From contig JBAOHQ010000004.1 in NCBI GenBank assembly GCA_037045185.1, positions 744,001 through 808,000 on the forward strand: a stretch of DNA of 64,000 bases, in the 5' to 3' direction. This document shows positions 35,356 to 45,106 of the stretch, piece by piece. The first letter of the stretch is position 1; every line of letters starts with the position of its first letter. A model generated the notes under the pieces. The model ran no database searches. It was not told where the DNA came from and worked only from the letters and a program-made list of their open reading frames with translations. Origin of the DNA: JAKOUY01 sp037045185. Its GTDB lineage: Bacteria > Actinomycetota > Acidimicrobiia > Acidimicrobiales > Ilumatobacteraceae. Position numbers and translations under genes: made by a program.

Positions 35356-37077
35356 TCAGGGGTGGGGCGGGGACCACAGGGCGCGGCGGGTGCAGCGGCG
35401 GAGGTGCTCGGCCTCGGCGCGGGTGGTCGCCTGTTCGGCCGACCAGCCGAGCAGGGGGGCGGCGAGTGAGGCGACCCGCTGCAACGTGCGCTGGCCAACA
35501 GGGCCGAGTGTGCCGATGGTGAGGCGGCGGTCGACGATGTCGGAGAGCTCGACTGCGCCCTCGTGAGTCACGGCCCGCACGATCTGGGCGGCGATGTCGA
35601 GGCAGCCCGGCCGCTCCGAGACGCGCTGACCGAGGGACGGGTCACCTGCGACGAGATCGAGCACGGCGGCGTACTCCGTGCCGTACAGGCGGGCGAGGTG
35701 GTCCCGCGTCGGTGGGTCCAGCGCGACCGAGGGCTGCGAGGTGAGCGCCGCCTCGAACAGTGGTGCCGGGTCAGCGCCCCACCCGAAGCCATGCAGCACG
35801 CCCGTCGCGGCGGAGTCGTACGGGCGGGTGCGCACGCCGGCCAGGCCAGGATCACCCAGCACGGTGGTGGCCGTCTCCACGCCAAGGGCGCGCCCGGTGG
35901 TCCACTTCCCGCCGGCGATGGACCACAACCCGTGGACACCGCTGCGGGCGTGGTGGTACAGCTCGTGGCGGCGGCTCGTCGAGCGGGTGTCCTTGCCCTC
36001 CTCCATCACGAGCGGGCGGATCCCCACCGTCACGTCGGCGACGTCGTCCAGGCTGAGCCGTTGGGCCGGCTGGGCGACGGTGGAGTTGACGATGGTGAGG
36101 ATCTCGTCGACGTCGTCGGCGACCGCACGCACGTCGTCGGGGGAGCCCTCGACGGCGGTGTCGGTAGGCCCGATGAAGTGGTATCCCTGCCACGGCGAGA
36201 CGATGACGTTCTTGCCACTGCGGGCCCTGGCGAACACGGTGTCCTCACCGGCGTCCCCTCCGATGGGCCGGCACAGCAGGTGGACCCCCTTGCTTCGTTG
36301 CAGCGCCACGCCCAGCGGGCGACCGAGCCGGGCCAGGACCAGATCCATCCACGGGCCGGCAGCGTTGACCACCGCCTTGGCCATGGCCCGGTGCGTGCTC
36401 CCGGTCTGGCGGTCGACGAGCTCCACGCCGGTCACCGTGATCGAGCCGGCCGCCGATCGATCGACGACGAACCCGGTGGCCTCGGCGTGATTGACGGCGG
36501 TGGCGCCACTGGCCACCGCGGTGCGCAGCAACGCCAGCAGCAGCCGCTCCGGATGCTCATTCAGCGTGTCGTGGTAGACGAACGCGCCCTGCAACTCGGC
36601 CGGGTCGAGCCACGGCACCCGCGCCAGCAACCGGGACCGCGACCACCATCGCGGCAGTGGCGTTCGCAGCGGCGAGGGGAGCCGCCGGTTGCGGTCGAAG
36701 CCGAGTGCGGTGTAGGCGCCCACGCCGGCGCCGATCAGCGTGGTCGGGGGCCGGCTCCAGCGCCACGCCGGCATCACGAAGCGGCGCTGGCTGACGAGGT
36801 GGGGGGCGGCCAGCGTCAACAGCCGGCGCTCCCGCAGGCTCTCGCGCACGACACCGAACTGGCGGGTCTCCAGGTACCTGATGCCGCCGTGGATGTACTT
36901 CGTCGTCGCCGAACTCGTCCCCTGCCCGAAGTCCGCCTTGTCGACCAGCAGCACTGTCACGCCCCGCCCGGCGAACTCACGGGCAACGTTGACGCCCGTG
37001 ATTCCGCCTCCCACGACGATGACGTCGTAGGTCCCGTCCAGCGCCGACGCGTCGCGCTGGATCCTGCCGTCGGTCAT
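35356..37077 (-). CDS. glpD: Glycerol-3-phosphate dehydrogenase-like flavoprotein
   Basis: A 573-residue FAD enzyme. YDVIVVGGGITGVNVAREFA is the FAD motif, followed by TKYIHGGIRYLETRQFGVVR, typical of GlpD; the C-terminal helical DAO_C domain is present. GlpD oxidises glycerol 3-phosphate to dihydroxyacetone phosphate and passes electrons to quinone. It overlaps mtnC by ATGA, so it is embedded in the methionine-salvage-like operon. A related phosphosugar substrate is possible. Confidence 0.88.
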   Translation of the reverse strand: MTDGRIQRDASALDGTYDVIVVGGGITGVNVAREFAGRGVTVLLVDKADFGQGTSSATTKYIHGGIRYLETRQFGVVRESLRERRLLTLAAPHLVSQRRFVMPAWRWSRPPTTLIGAGVGAYTALGFDRNRRLPSPLRTPLPRWWSRSRLLARVPWLDPAELQGAFVYHDTLNEHPERLLLALLRTAVASGATAVNHAEATGFVVDRSAAGSITVTGVELVDRQTGSTHRAMAKAVVNAAGPWMDLVLARLGRPLGVALQRSKGVHLLCRPIGGDAGEDTVFARARSGKNVIVSPWQGYHFIGPTDTAVEGSPDDVRAVADDVDEILTIVNSTVAQPAQRLSLDDVADVTVGIRPLVMEEGKDTRSTSRRHELYHHARSGVHGLWSIAGGKWTTGRALGVETATTVLGDPGLAGVRTRPYDSAATGVLHGFGWGADPAPLFEAALTSQPSVALDPPTRDHLARLYGTEYAAVLDLVAGDPSLGQRVSERPGCLDIAAQIVRAVTHEGAVELSDIVDRRLTIGTLGPVGQRTLQRVASLAAPLLGWSAEQATTRAEAEHLRRCTRRALWSPPHP

Positions 37078-37799
37078 CGGCCGGCGCTGGCGTGGACCAC
37101 GATGGTGGGCCCGGTGGGGTCGAGCTGGTCGAACGACGTGATCGCCGGGTGGTCGCCGACACCGGCCGCGAAGTGCTCGTCGCCCTCGCGGCGCACCCCC
37201 ACGGTGCACACACCGGCCTCGCGGGCGGCGTCGAGCTCGGCGGCCAAGTCAGAGAGGAACACGATCTGGCCGGCCGGCGCGCCGATGCGCTCGACGATGG
37301 CGCGGTAGCTGTGGGCCACACGCTTGGGCCCGGTGTTCTCGGTGTCGAAGTGATGGGTGATCAGGCCGAGGACCGAACCCTGCGGCGTGTTGCCGAACCA
37401 CGCCCGCTGGGCGTTGACCGAACCCGACGAGAAGATGTCGATCTCCAGCCCGGCGCCGTGCCAGCGGCGCATTGCCGGGAGGGCGTCGTCGAAGAAGTGG
37501 CTGGTGAGCTCACCGCTGGCGAAGCCCTCCGCCCAGATCCAGCCCTGGAAGGCTTTCAACGGGCGGACCTTGTGGTCGCCGTCGAGCCAGTGGTTCAGCC
37601 ACCACTCCACCCGGTCGTGGTCGGCGTCGGGCTCGCCGGCCAGCTCACGGACTTCACCGATCATCCTGGCGACGTCGTCGCGATTGCCGTGCTCGGCGAG
37701 GTAGCGGGCGAAGTGGCGGCGGGAGTACGGGTACAAGCGGTCCTGCACGAACCATGTCGACGACGTGGTGCCCTCGATGTCGATGACGACGGCCCTCAC
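37074..37799 (-). CDS. mtnC: Acireductone synthase (enolase-phosphatase E1)
   Basis: HAD-family enzyme of the methionine salvage pathway that enolises and dephosphorylates 2,3-diketo-5-methylthiopentyl-1-phosphate to the acireductone. AVVIDIEGTTSS is the HAD motif I (DIEGT, characteristic of E1), FSSGSVNAQR motif II, and LSDLAAELDAA motif III. 241 residues, the usual length. It overlaps mtnD and glpD, so the three are co-translated. Confidence 0.93.
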   Translation of the reverse strand: MRAVVIDIEGTTSSTWFVQDRLYPYSRRHFARYLAEHGNRDDVARMIGEVRELAGEPDADHDRVEWWLNHWLDGDHKVRPLKAFQGWIWAEGFASGELTSHFFDDALPAMRRWHGAGLEIDIFSSGSVNAQRAWFGNTPQGSVLGLITHHFDTENTGPKRVAHSYRAIVERIGAPAGQIVFLSDLAAELDAAREAGVCTVGVRREGDEHFAAGVGDHPAITSFDQLDPTGPTIVVHASAGR

Positions 37800-38371
37800 G
37801 ACGGACCGGCGAGCTGGTCGTAGGTGGGGAACCGGGTGGCGATGTCGCTGCCGGTGAAGTCACCGACCCATCCGTCGGCCGACTGGAAGAAGCGGATGGC
37901 AGTGAACCGCGGGCGAGTTCCCATGTCGAACCAGTGCGTCGTGCCGGCCGGCACGCTGACGAAGTCACCCGCCTCGCACAGCAGCATCAGCACCTCGTCG
38001 TCGAGGTGCAGGTAGAACACGCCGCTGCCCTCCACGAAGAAGCGGACCTCGTCGTCGGCGTGGCGGTGCTCGCTCAGGAACCTGCCTCGCGCCCCGGCGA
38101 CCATCTCGGCGTACCCCGGGTCGGCGGGGTCCGGGTTCATTCGGGCGACGTCCACGGTGGTGTAGCCGCGTTCGCCGACGGCGCGGACTCGTTCGGCATA
38201 GGCGGCGAGGATGTCGTCCTGCGTTGCGTCCGCCGGCAGCTCGCGGTCGGCGGCCCACCGGCCGAAGTCGATCCCGCGCCCGGCGAGCGTCTGGGCGATC
38301 TGCGACGCGTCGGTGGTCGAACTGACCACCGCGCCGGGATCGTCGGTGAGGGCGATGACGAGCTTGCTCAT
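37796..38371 (-). CDS. mtnD: Acireductone dioxygenase
   Basis: Cupin metalloenzyme (191 residues) that cleaves acireductone with O2; the iron form yields formate and the keto acid precursor of methionine, the nickel form carbon monoxide. The metal motif HRHADDEVRFFVEGSG supplies His, His and Glu, and VPAGTTHWFDMG the last His. ATG 38371 overlaps the FGGY kinase stop (ATGA). No mtnA, mtnB or classical mtnK lies in the window. Confidence 0.93.
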   Translation of the reverse strand: MSKLVIALTDDPGAVVSSTTDASQIAQTLAGRGIDFGRWAADRELPADATQDDILAAYAERVRAVGERGYTTVDVARMNPDPADPGYAEMVAGARGRFLSEHRHADDEVRFFVEGSGVFYLHLDDEVLMLLCEAGDFVSVPAGTTHWFDMGTRPRFTAIRFFQSADGWVGDFTGSDIATRFPTYDQLAGPS

Positions 38372-39942
38372 GGTGTTCCTCCTGGAGGTCGATGGTCGCG
38401 CAGCGCGTCGAGCGCGGCAAACGTGTCGGCCAGCGCGCCACCGAGCAACCGCCGGCGGACTCGTTGGATCGCTGCGTAGGAGGCCACCTCGACCGCGGCT
38501 GGGATCATCGAGGTCCCCTCCCCGACCCATCGCTGGATGGTCGCCGCCAGATCGGCCTGATGACCCACGGCGGCGGCGGCCAGGGCGGCGTCGGCCAGCG
38601 GGGCGCCGTCCTGGCGGGAAGGCACCAGCCATGGCAGGCCGGTGGCGTTGGCCTTGATCTGGTTCCACAGGGGTGACCGTGCGCCACCACCCACCGCGTG
38701 AACGGCGCTGACCTGCACACCGTTGGCGGCGAAGGCGGCGAGGAAGTCGGCGTACTCGAAAGCGATCGACTCCAGCATGCTGCGCCACAACTCGGCTCGC
38801 CCCGTGGCCATGGACATGCCCAGCCAGGTCCCGCTGGCGTAGGGGTTGTCGGGGTTGCCGCCCGACAGGTACGGCCCGAACAGGACGCCGCCCGACCCGG
38901 CGGGCACGGCCTCGGCGAGGCGGTCCATCTGGGCGTACAGCGAGTCATCGCCGCGGCGGTCGAGCACCTCGTCGCGGAACCAGCGCAGCGACAACCCGCC
39001 GGCCTTGACGTAGCCCCAGTACAGCGCCTGGCCAGGCAAGGTCCCCTGGCTGTAGAGCATTCCCGGCACCGCGGTAACGGCCGGAACCGGCCCGCTGACT
39101 CCGACGGTCAGGATGCTGGCGGTGCCGGCGACATCGGTGGCCAGACCCGGGCGCACCAGGCCGGCCGACAGGTTGCTCTGCATCACGTCCCCGGCGCCGG
39201 CGCAGATCGGCGTGGCGGCGGGGAGGCCGGTGCGTGACGCCATCTCCGGCGTCAACGAACCGATGATCTCGGTGGGCGCCACCACGCGTGGGCAGCGATC
39301 CAGCTCGATGCCCAGCAGCGCCGCCTGACGTTCGCTGACGGTTCCCGTTGCCGCGTCCCAGCCGACGATCCATCCCGACAGGTGCGAGGGGTCGGTGAAT
39401 GCGTCGGTGGCTTGCAGCCCGGCGAGCCGGCCGGCCACGAACGGGGCCAGCGAGAGGATCGCCCTGATGCGGGCGAAGCGATCCGGCTCGTGGCGGCGGA
39501 CCCACTCGTAGGTGGTGGCCATCACGTAGGTGTCGAGCGACGCGTTGGCCGACTCAGTCTCCCACAGGGGCTCCACGTCGGTGCGCAGCCAGGCCAGTTC
39601 CTCCTGGGCCCGCGTGTCGAGGAACGGGATCAGCGGGCGGACCGGCACCCAGCGCTCGTCGACGAACACCGGTCCGCACAGGATGCCCGACATGCCGATG
39701 GCAGCGACGTCCCGGGCCCGGCTTCCCGCCGCCGTGGTGGCCTGGCGGATCGCCCCGACGACCGCCTCGACGACCTGGAACGGGTCCATCTCGATCCATC
39801 CCGGACGGATGTTGTCGAAGACGTGCTCCACGTATCCATCGGCCAACACGGTTCCCGATGCGTCGTACAGCCCGGCCTTGGATCCCTGGGTGCCCACGTC
39901 GACACCGCAGTAGACCGCCCGATCGTTCCCCTGCTCGGCCAC
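38368..39942 (-). CDS. FGGY-family carbohydrate kinase A
   Basis: A 524-residue FGGY sugar kinase. The N-terminal YCGVDVGTQGSKAGLYD is the phosphate-1 motif; MSGILCGPVFVDE, CAGAGDVMQSNLSAGL and AVGGGARSPLWNQIKAN follow. Substrates of the family are pentuloses and related sugars. First gene of the kinase-mtnD-mtnC-glpD operon; starts at GTG 39942 after GGAAAGGACG. A role in phosphorylating a methylthio- or deoxypentulose for MtnC/MtnD is a hypothesis from context. Confidence 0.9.
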   Translation of the reverse strand: MAEQGNDRAVYCGVDVGTQGSKAGLYDASGTVLADGYVEHVFDNIRPGWIEMDPFQVVEAVVGAIRQATTAAGSRARDVAAIGMSGILCGPVFVDERWVPVRPLIPFLDTRAQEELAWLRTDVEPLWETESANASLDTYVMATTYEWVRRHEPDRFARIRAILSLAPFVAGRLAGLQATDAFTDPSHLSGWIVGWDAATGTVSERQAALLGIELDRCPRVVAPTEIIGSLTPEMASRTGLPAATPICAGAGDVMQSNLSAGLVRPGLATDVAGTASILTVGVSGPVPAVTAVPGMLYSQGTLPGQALYWGYVKAGGLSLRWFRDEVLDRRGDDSLYAQMDRLAEAVPAGSGGVLFGPYLSGGNPDNPYASGTWLGMSMATGRAELWRSMLESIAFEYADFLAAFAANGVQVSAVHAVGGGARSPLWNQIKANATGLPWLVPSRQDGAPLADAALAAAAVGHQADLAATIQRWVGEGTSMIPAAVEVASYAAIQRVRRRLLGGALADTFAALDALRDHRPPGGTP

Positions 39943-39975
39943 CGCCGTCCTTTCCGGGAGAGCCCCCGCAAACAA

Positions 39976-40005
39976 TTGACCACTTCGCTCGGCGTTGAGC
40001 AAGAT
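39976..40005 (+). promoter_or_regulatory. Candidate promoter of the sugar ABC operon
   Basis: TTGACC at 39976-39981, 18-base spacer, CAAGAT at 40000-40005, then GTG 40013. The spacing predicts a leaderless transcript that begins at the GTG. The -10 is a weak match. Confidence 0.4.
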
Positions 40006-40012
40006 ACCCCCC

Positions 40013-41530
40013 GTGCCCGGGGACAGCGCCAGCGGTGCGCCCGGTCCACTCGCCGGGCGCGGCCTCACCAAGCAGTTCGGCGGCGTCACCGTGCTGCACG
40101 ATGTGGACCTCGAACTGGCTGCCGGTCGGGTGCACGCGCTGCTGGGTGAGAACGGGGCCGGCAAGTCCACGCTGATCAAGATCCTCAGCGGGGTGCTGCG
40201 CCCCGACAGTGGCTCGGTGGAGATCGCCGGCGCCGCGGTGGAGCTGCACACCCCGGCGGCCGCGCTGCACCACGGCATCGCCACGCTGTTCCAGGAGGTG
40301 TCGATCGTGCCGGGGCTGTCGGTCGCCGAGAACATCTTCCTCGGCCGCCCGTCGCCTCGCCGGTTCGGTCTGGTCGACTTCGGTGAGCTCAACCGGCGGG
40401 CCACCGAACTGTTGGCTCGCCTCGGTCAGCGCCTCGATGTCGGTCGTGATGCGTCGCGCCTGTCCCCGGTTGGCATGACGATGACGGCGATCGCCCGCGC
40501 CCTGTCCACCGATGCCGAGGTGCTGGTCCTCGACGAGCCGACTGCCGCGCTGACCGACGCCGAGACCTCGCAACTGTTCGCCGTGATCCGCCGGCTCACC
40601 GCCCAAGGCGTGGCCGTGCTGTACGTCAGCCACCGGCTGGAGGAGGTCTTCGCCATCGCCGACGAGTACACGGTGCTGCGCAACGGGCGCCGGGTCGACG
40701 CCGGGTCGATCGCCGACACGACGATCCAGCGGGTGGTGTCGGCGATGGTGGGTCGTGACCTCGACGCCTTCTTCCCCGAGCGTGGCGGCCCCCCGGCCCC
40801 CGGCGAGGCCGTGGTCGAGCTGAGCGGCGTCGGCGGGCTGCAGACCACCGCGGTGGACCTCACCGTGGGCGCCGGCGAGATCGTCGGCATCGCCGGGTTG
40901 GCGGGAAGCGGGCGCAGCGAGTTGCTGCGGATCATCGCCGGCGTGCAGCGGCCCAGCCGTGGCTCGATGCTGCTGCACGGCCGGGCCTTCGCCCCGTCGT
41001 CGACGTCGGCCGCACTGCGCGCCGGCGTCGCCTACGTGCCCCAGGAGCGGCGCGCCGACGGGCTGGTCCCTGACTCGATCGAACGCAACGTCAACCTCAC
41101 CACCCTGGATCGCCACGCCCGCTTCGGGCTGACGTCGGCGCGCCGGGCCCGGCGTCACGCCACCGAGGCCGCCGATCGGCTGGACCTGCGCCGGCGGAGC
41201 ATCGACCAGGACGTGCTGACCCTGTCGGGCGGGAACCAGCAGAAGGTGGTGCTGGCCAAGGCGCTGGCGACCGATCCGCGGCTGCTGCTGCTCGACGAAC
41301 CGACGCGCGGTGTGGATGTGGGGACCAAGAGCGAGATCTATCACCTGATCCGTTCGCTGGTGGTGAGTGGCGTGGCGGCCCTGGTGGTGTCCAGCGAACT
41401 CCCCGAACTGCTGGGGCTGTGTGATCGAATCCTGGTGATGCACGAAGGACATCCCGTCGGGTGGTTCGATCCGGACACCACCACCGAGCACGAGTTGCTG
41501 CTGGCGTGCTACCGCACCGAGGCGGCGTGA
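40013..41530 (+). CDS. Sugar ABC transporter ATPase, RbsA/MglA type
   Basis: Tandem ATPase of 505 residues with two nucleotide-binding domains. The first has GENGAGKST, SPVGMTMTAIARAL (altered signature) and VLVLDEPTAAL; the second has GLAGSGRSE (altered Walker A), LSGGNQQKVVLAKAL and LLLLDEPTRGVD. Such asymmetry is normal for RbsA-type proteins. GTG 40013 is preferred over TTG 39995 because of the promoter spacing. It heads an operon with permease, second FGGY kinase and binding protein. Confidence 0.93.
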   Translation: MPGDSASGAPGPLAGRGLTKQFGGVTVLHDVDLELAAGRVHALLGENGAGKSTLIKILSGVLRPDSGSVEIAGAAVELHTPAAALHHGIATLFQEVSIVPGLSVAENIFLGRPSPRRFGLVDFGELNRRATELLARLGQRLDVGRDASRLSPVGMTMTAIARALSTDAEVLVLDEPTAALTDAETSQLFAVIRRLTAQGVAVLYVSHRLEEVFAIADEYTVLRNGRRVDAGSIADTTIQRVVSAMVGRDLDAFFPERGGPPAPGEAVVELSGVGGLQTTAVDLTVGAGEIVGIAGLAGSGRSELLRIIAGVQRPSRGSMLLHGRAFAPSSTSAALRAGVAYVPQERRADGLVPDSIERNVNLTTLDRHARFGLTSARRARRHATEAADRLDLRRRSIDQDVLTLSGGNQQKVVLAKALATDPRLLLLDEPTRGVDVGTKSEIYHLIRSLVVSGVAALVVSSELPELLGLCDRILVMHEGHPVGWFDPDTTTEHELLLACYRTEAA

Positions 41531-42516
41531 TGGCCACCCTGCGCAGGGTGGGTCACGTGCTTCGCCCGTGGGTCGGGGTGCTGGCCCTCGGCGCCGTGTT
41601 CGCCCTGTTCTCGATCCTGTACCCGGAGACGTATCCGACCAAGACGAACATCCTGTCGAACATCCTCGGCCAGGTGACGTTCCTGGCCATCATGGCCAGC
41701 GTCCAGACGGTGGTGATGGTGATCGGGGAGTTCGATCTCTCCGTTGGAGGCATGGCCGCGCTGGCGGCGGGCGCGGCTGCCACCATCATCAACACCCAGA
41801 CCATCGACGGCCAGCCCAAGCAGCCCGGGTCGTTGCTGTGGGCCGTGGCCCTGTGCCTGATCGTGGGCGTGCTGTGCGGCGCAGTCAACGGGCTGCTGGT
41901 CAGCTACGCCGGCATCCTGGCGTTCGTCGCCACGCTGGCGATGAACGAGGCCTACCAGAACCTCGCCGCCTTCCGGGTCAAGGGCAAGCCCGTCTACAGC
42001 CTGGTGCGCAACAACTTCGTCGCCCCCGGCCAGGGCAGCATCTGGGGGATCCCGAACCGGCTGTTCGTCGCCCTCGCCGCCGCGCTGGGGGTGTGGATCC
42101 TGCTCGACCACACGCCGCTGGGGAGGCGGATGTACGCCGTGGGCGGCAACGCCGACGCGGCCCGTAACAGTGGAATCAACGTGCGCCGGGTGAAGTGGAT
42201 CGCCTTCGTGGTCTGCGGGCTGGGGGCGGCCGTCACCGGCCTGACGCAGTCGGCCTACCTGGGCACAGCGAACCTCACCGCACCCGCGCCACTGATGCTG
42301 CAGTCCATCGCTGCGGTGTTCATGGGCATGGCGTTCTTTCGTGACGGGCGCCCGAACCTGCCGGGAACGATGATCGGCGTGGTGCTGTTCCGGGTCCTCG
42401 AGACCGGGCTCAACCAGACCTCGATCGACGACTACCTGCAGTCCGTGATCACCTGGCTTGTCGTGATCGTGATCGTGCTGCCGACGGCGATCACCCGGTT
42501 GCGGACCCGCCGATGA
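41530..42516 (+). CDS. Sugar ABC transporter permease, RbsC type
   Basis: A 328-residue membrane protein of the RbsC/AraH family with about nine hydrophobic helices. Signature regions are VVMVIGEFDLSVGGMAALAA and GRRMYAVGGNADAARNSGIN, typical of ribose/xylose permeases. Start ATG 41530 overlaps the ATPase stop (TGATG). It would import a pentose-like sugar for FGGY kinase B. Confidence 0.93.
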   Translation: MATLRRVGHVLRPWVGVLALGAVFALFSILYPETYPTKTNILSNILGQVTFLAIMASVQTVVMVIGEFDLSVGGMAALAAGAAATIINTQTIDGQPKQPGSLLWAVALCLIVGVLCGAVNGLLVSYAGILAFVATLAMNEAYQNLAAFRVKGKPVYSLVRNNFVAPGQGSIWGIPNRLFVALAAALGVWILLDHTPLGRRMYAVGGNADAARNSGINVRRVKWIAFVVCGLGAAVTGLTQSAYLGTANLTAPAPLMLQSIAAVFMGMAFFRDGRPNLPGTMIGVVLFRVLETGLNQTSIDDYLQSVITWLVVIVIVLPTAITRLRTRR

Positions 42517-43976
42517 TGCTCCTGGCGATCGACGTCGGCACGACCGCGCTGAAGGCCGGGCTGCTGATCGATGGTGAGATCGCCCGGGTCGAGCAGGTGG
42601 CGTACCCGTTGCGCACCCCGCGACCAGGGTGGGCCGAGCAGGACCCCGTGGACTGGTGGCAGGCGTGCGTGGAGGCGGTGCGCATGCTCGCACCGGAGGC
42701 CGTCTCGGCGGTGGCGGTGACCGGGCAGATGCAGGACCTGATCCCCATGGGTCACGACGGTGCGCTGGGCCGGGCGATCCTGTATAGCGATCAGCGCGCT
42801 GGGGGCGAGCATCGGGTGCTGAGCGAGCGTCTCACCGGGTGGGCCGAGCACGTCGGCGCCCAACCCGACGCCACCAATGTCGCCGCCAAGTGGGCGTGGC
42901 TGCGGGCCGCCGAGCCCGACCGAGCCGCCTCGACCCGCACGGTGCTGCTCGGCGGGCACTCGTTCGTGGTCCATCGGCTTACCGGGCGGGCGCTGTGCGA
43001 TCCAACCACGGCGGCTACCACGGGGCTGTTCGACGTCGGCGCCGGCGTGTGGTGGGACGCCGTGGTCGACGCGGTCGGGATCCCCGTGCCGGAGGTGGCG
43101 GCACCGGCGGCCAGTGCGGCGCCACTCCTGGCCGGGCCGGCCGGGGAACTGGGGATCGCTGCGGGCATCCCGGTCATCCACGGGCCCGGTGACGCGGTGG
43201 CCACCACGATCGGCATCGTCGGGACCGCGCTCGGTTCGCCCTACGCCTACCTGGGCACGTCCGGTTGGGTGGCTGCCGGCGCGGCACAACGCCGGCCGAC
43301 GGCGGCGATCTGGTTGCCGGGCGCCGAACCGTCTGCCTGGGTGGCGGCGGCGCCGATGCTGACGGCGGGGGCTGCCGCCGACTGGGCACGGGCCACACTG
43401 TTGGGCGGGGTGGACCATGCCGGCTTCGATCACCTGGCGGGATCAGCGTGCGCCGCGGCGCAAGGGGTGGCGTTCATCCCCCACCTCGACGGCGTACGGA
43501 CGCCGCTGGCCGACGGCGATGCGACGGGCGTGCTGATCGGGGCCCGCCGTTCCACCGATCGGGCGACCGTCGCCGCAGCCGTGCTGGAGGGCATTGCCCA
43601 CGCCGTGCGGGCGAGCGCCGGGGTGGTGGCGCCCGGCGCCACCGCGATGGCGGTGTGCGGTGGGCTCAGCGCCTCTCCGGTGTGCGTGCAGATCCTGGCC
43701 GACGTGTGCAACGTGCCCATCCGCGCGGTGGCGGGGGTGGACGCCGCGCTGCGCGGCGCTGCGTCGGTCGCCCTCGCCGCGGTGGGCGACGCCGACCTGG
43801 GACCGGCGCCAACGGTCTCGGTCGTCCAACCGCGGGCCGAACATGCCAGCATCCACCACGTGCTCGCCACGGTGTTCGACACTTCGCTTCGCCAACTGGG
43901 GCCAGCATTCGGCGCACTGGCGTCCATCCGGCGCTCGATCTCCAACAACCACTTCACGCAAGGGGAGCAGACATGA
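42513..43976 (+). CDS. FGGY-family carbohydrate kinase B (xylulokinase-like)
   Basis: A 487-residue FGGY kinase. LLAIDVGTTALKAGLL is the phosphate-1 motif; AVTGQMQDLIPMGHDG, GPGDAVATTIGIVGTAL and AVCGGLSASPVCVQILADVC follow. It is most like xylulokinases. Placed inside the ABC operon between permease and binding protein with ATGA overlaps on both sides, it very likely phosphorylates the imported sugar or its keto form. Confidence 0.92.
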   Translation: MMLLAIDVGTTALKAGLLIDGEIARVEQVAYPLRTPRPGWAEQDPVDWWQACVEAVRMLAPEAVSAVAVTGQMQDLIPMGHDGALGRAILYSDQRAGGEHRVLSERLTGWAEHVGAQPDATNVAAKWAWLRAAEPDRAASTRTVLLGGHSFVVHRLTGRALCDPTTAATTGLFDVGAGVWWDAVVDAVGIPVPEVAAPAASAAPLLAGPAGELGIAAGIPVIHGPGDAVATTIGIVGTALGSPYAYLGTSGWVAAGAAQRRPTAAIWLPGAEPSAWVAAAPMLTAGAAADWARATLLGGVDHAGFDHLAGSACAAAQGVAFIPHLDGVRTPLADGDATGVLIGARRSTDRATVAAAVLEGIAHAVRASAGVVAPGATAMAVCGGLSASPVCVQILADVCNVPIRAVAGVDAALRGAASVALAAVGDADLGPAPTVSVVQPRAEHASIHHVLATVFDTSLRQLGPAFGALASIRRSISNNHFTQGEQT

Positions 43977-45035
43977 CAGGACAGCACGAACCCAACCTCT
44001 CGAACCTGGTGAGCCGCCGACGGCTGCTGATCGGCGGGGCGACTGGCCTCGCCGGCGCCTGGTTGCTGGCGGCCTGCGGTGACGACGAAAAGAAGCCTGC
44101 GGCCACCACGCCGGGCACCACCGGCGGCGCCACGCGGCGGCACCACCGGCGGCACCACCGCGGCAGGTGGCACCGCAGCGGCAGGCGCCAGCGGCGCGGG
44201 CAAGACGTTGGCGATCATCTCGCCGTACTACGCCTCCCAGCCGGCCACCAAGGAAGTGGTGGACGCGTTCCAGAAGTTGGCCGAGGCGGCCGGCTACACG
44301 GTCACGATGAAGGACACCAAGAACGACCTGGCCGCGGTGAACACCGAGATGGAGACCGCCGCATCGCAGAAGGTGGCCGCCATCGTCCTCGGCATGGGCG
44401 ACCCCAAGGAGTTCTCCGCGGGTCTCGCCAAGACGAAGGCGGCGAAGATCCCCGTCTTCGGCCTGGACGCCGGCTCCGCCGACGGTGTCACGTCGAACAT
44501 CACGTCGGACAACGACTTCCTCGGGACCACCAGCGCCCAGGCGCTCATCGACGCCATGGGTGGGTCCGGCAAGGTGGGCATCATCCACTTCGACCCGTTC
44601 GAGCCGGTTCGTCTGCGCGGCGCGGCCGCCCGCAAGCTGTTCAAGGAGAAGGGCATCGAGGTCATCGAGGACGTCCAGGGTGACCCGGCCGACTCGACCG
44701 GCTTCGCCAAGAAGACCGTGCTCGACTGGCTCACCAAGTACCCGGCCGGCACGATCAATGGGGTCTACGCCGCGTGGGACGCCTCGGCCGACGGTGCGTT
44801 CCAGGCCACCCAGGAAGCCAAGCGCGACGACGTCTTCGTCGTCGGCGTCGACGGTCAGGACTTCGCCCACGCTGCCATCAAGCAGGGCAAGACCTGGGTC
44901 GCCACCGTGCGCCAGGATTGGCCGGGCATCGCCAAGGCCGCGCTCGACGCGGTCACCGCGTGGCTTGACCAGGGCACTGCTCCCGAGCCCGTGATCACGG
45001 TCAAGGGCGAACTGATCACCAAGGCCAACGCCTGA
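43973..45035 (+). CDS. Sugar-binding lipoprotein with Tat-type signal, frame broken by one base
   Basis: Type I periplasmic-binding protein (RbsB-like). The first frame gives SRRRLLIGGATGLAGAWLLAAC, a twin-arginine lipoprotein signal with lipobox LAAC. The second gives LAIISPYYASQPATKEVVDA and the rest. They join in a Gly/Thr-rich linker once a base is removed near 44131-44140; total length is 3n+1. The ligand motif FGLDAGSADGVTSNIT and VVGVDGQDF are typical of the family. Confidence 0.88.
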
Positions 45036-45056
45036 CCCACCTCCATTCCACCCTCG

Positions 45057-45099
45057 TTTGTTCACGTGATCTCCAGTTGGGTGGGAGATCACGTGAACA
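45057..45099. repeat. Long palindrome TTTGTTCACGTGATCTCC, copy 2
   Basis: TTTGTTCACGTGATCTCC (45057-45074) and GGAGATCACGTGAACA (45084-45099), arms matching over 16 bases. Same left arm as the copy at 33676. It lies between the binding-protein gene and the convergent oxygenase fusion gene. Confidence 0.82.
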
Positions 45100-45106
45100 C
45101 AGGGAC

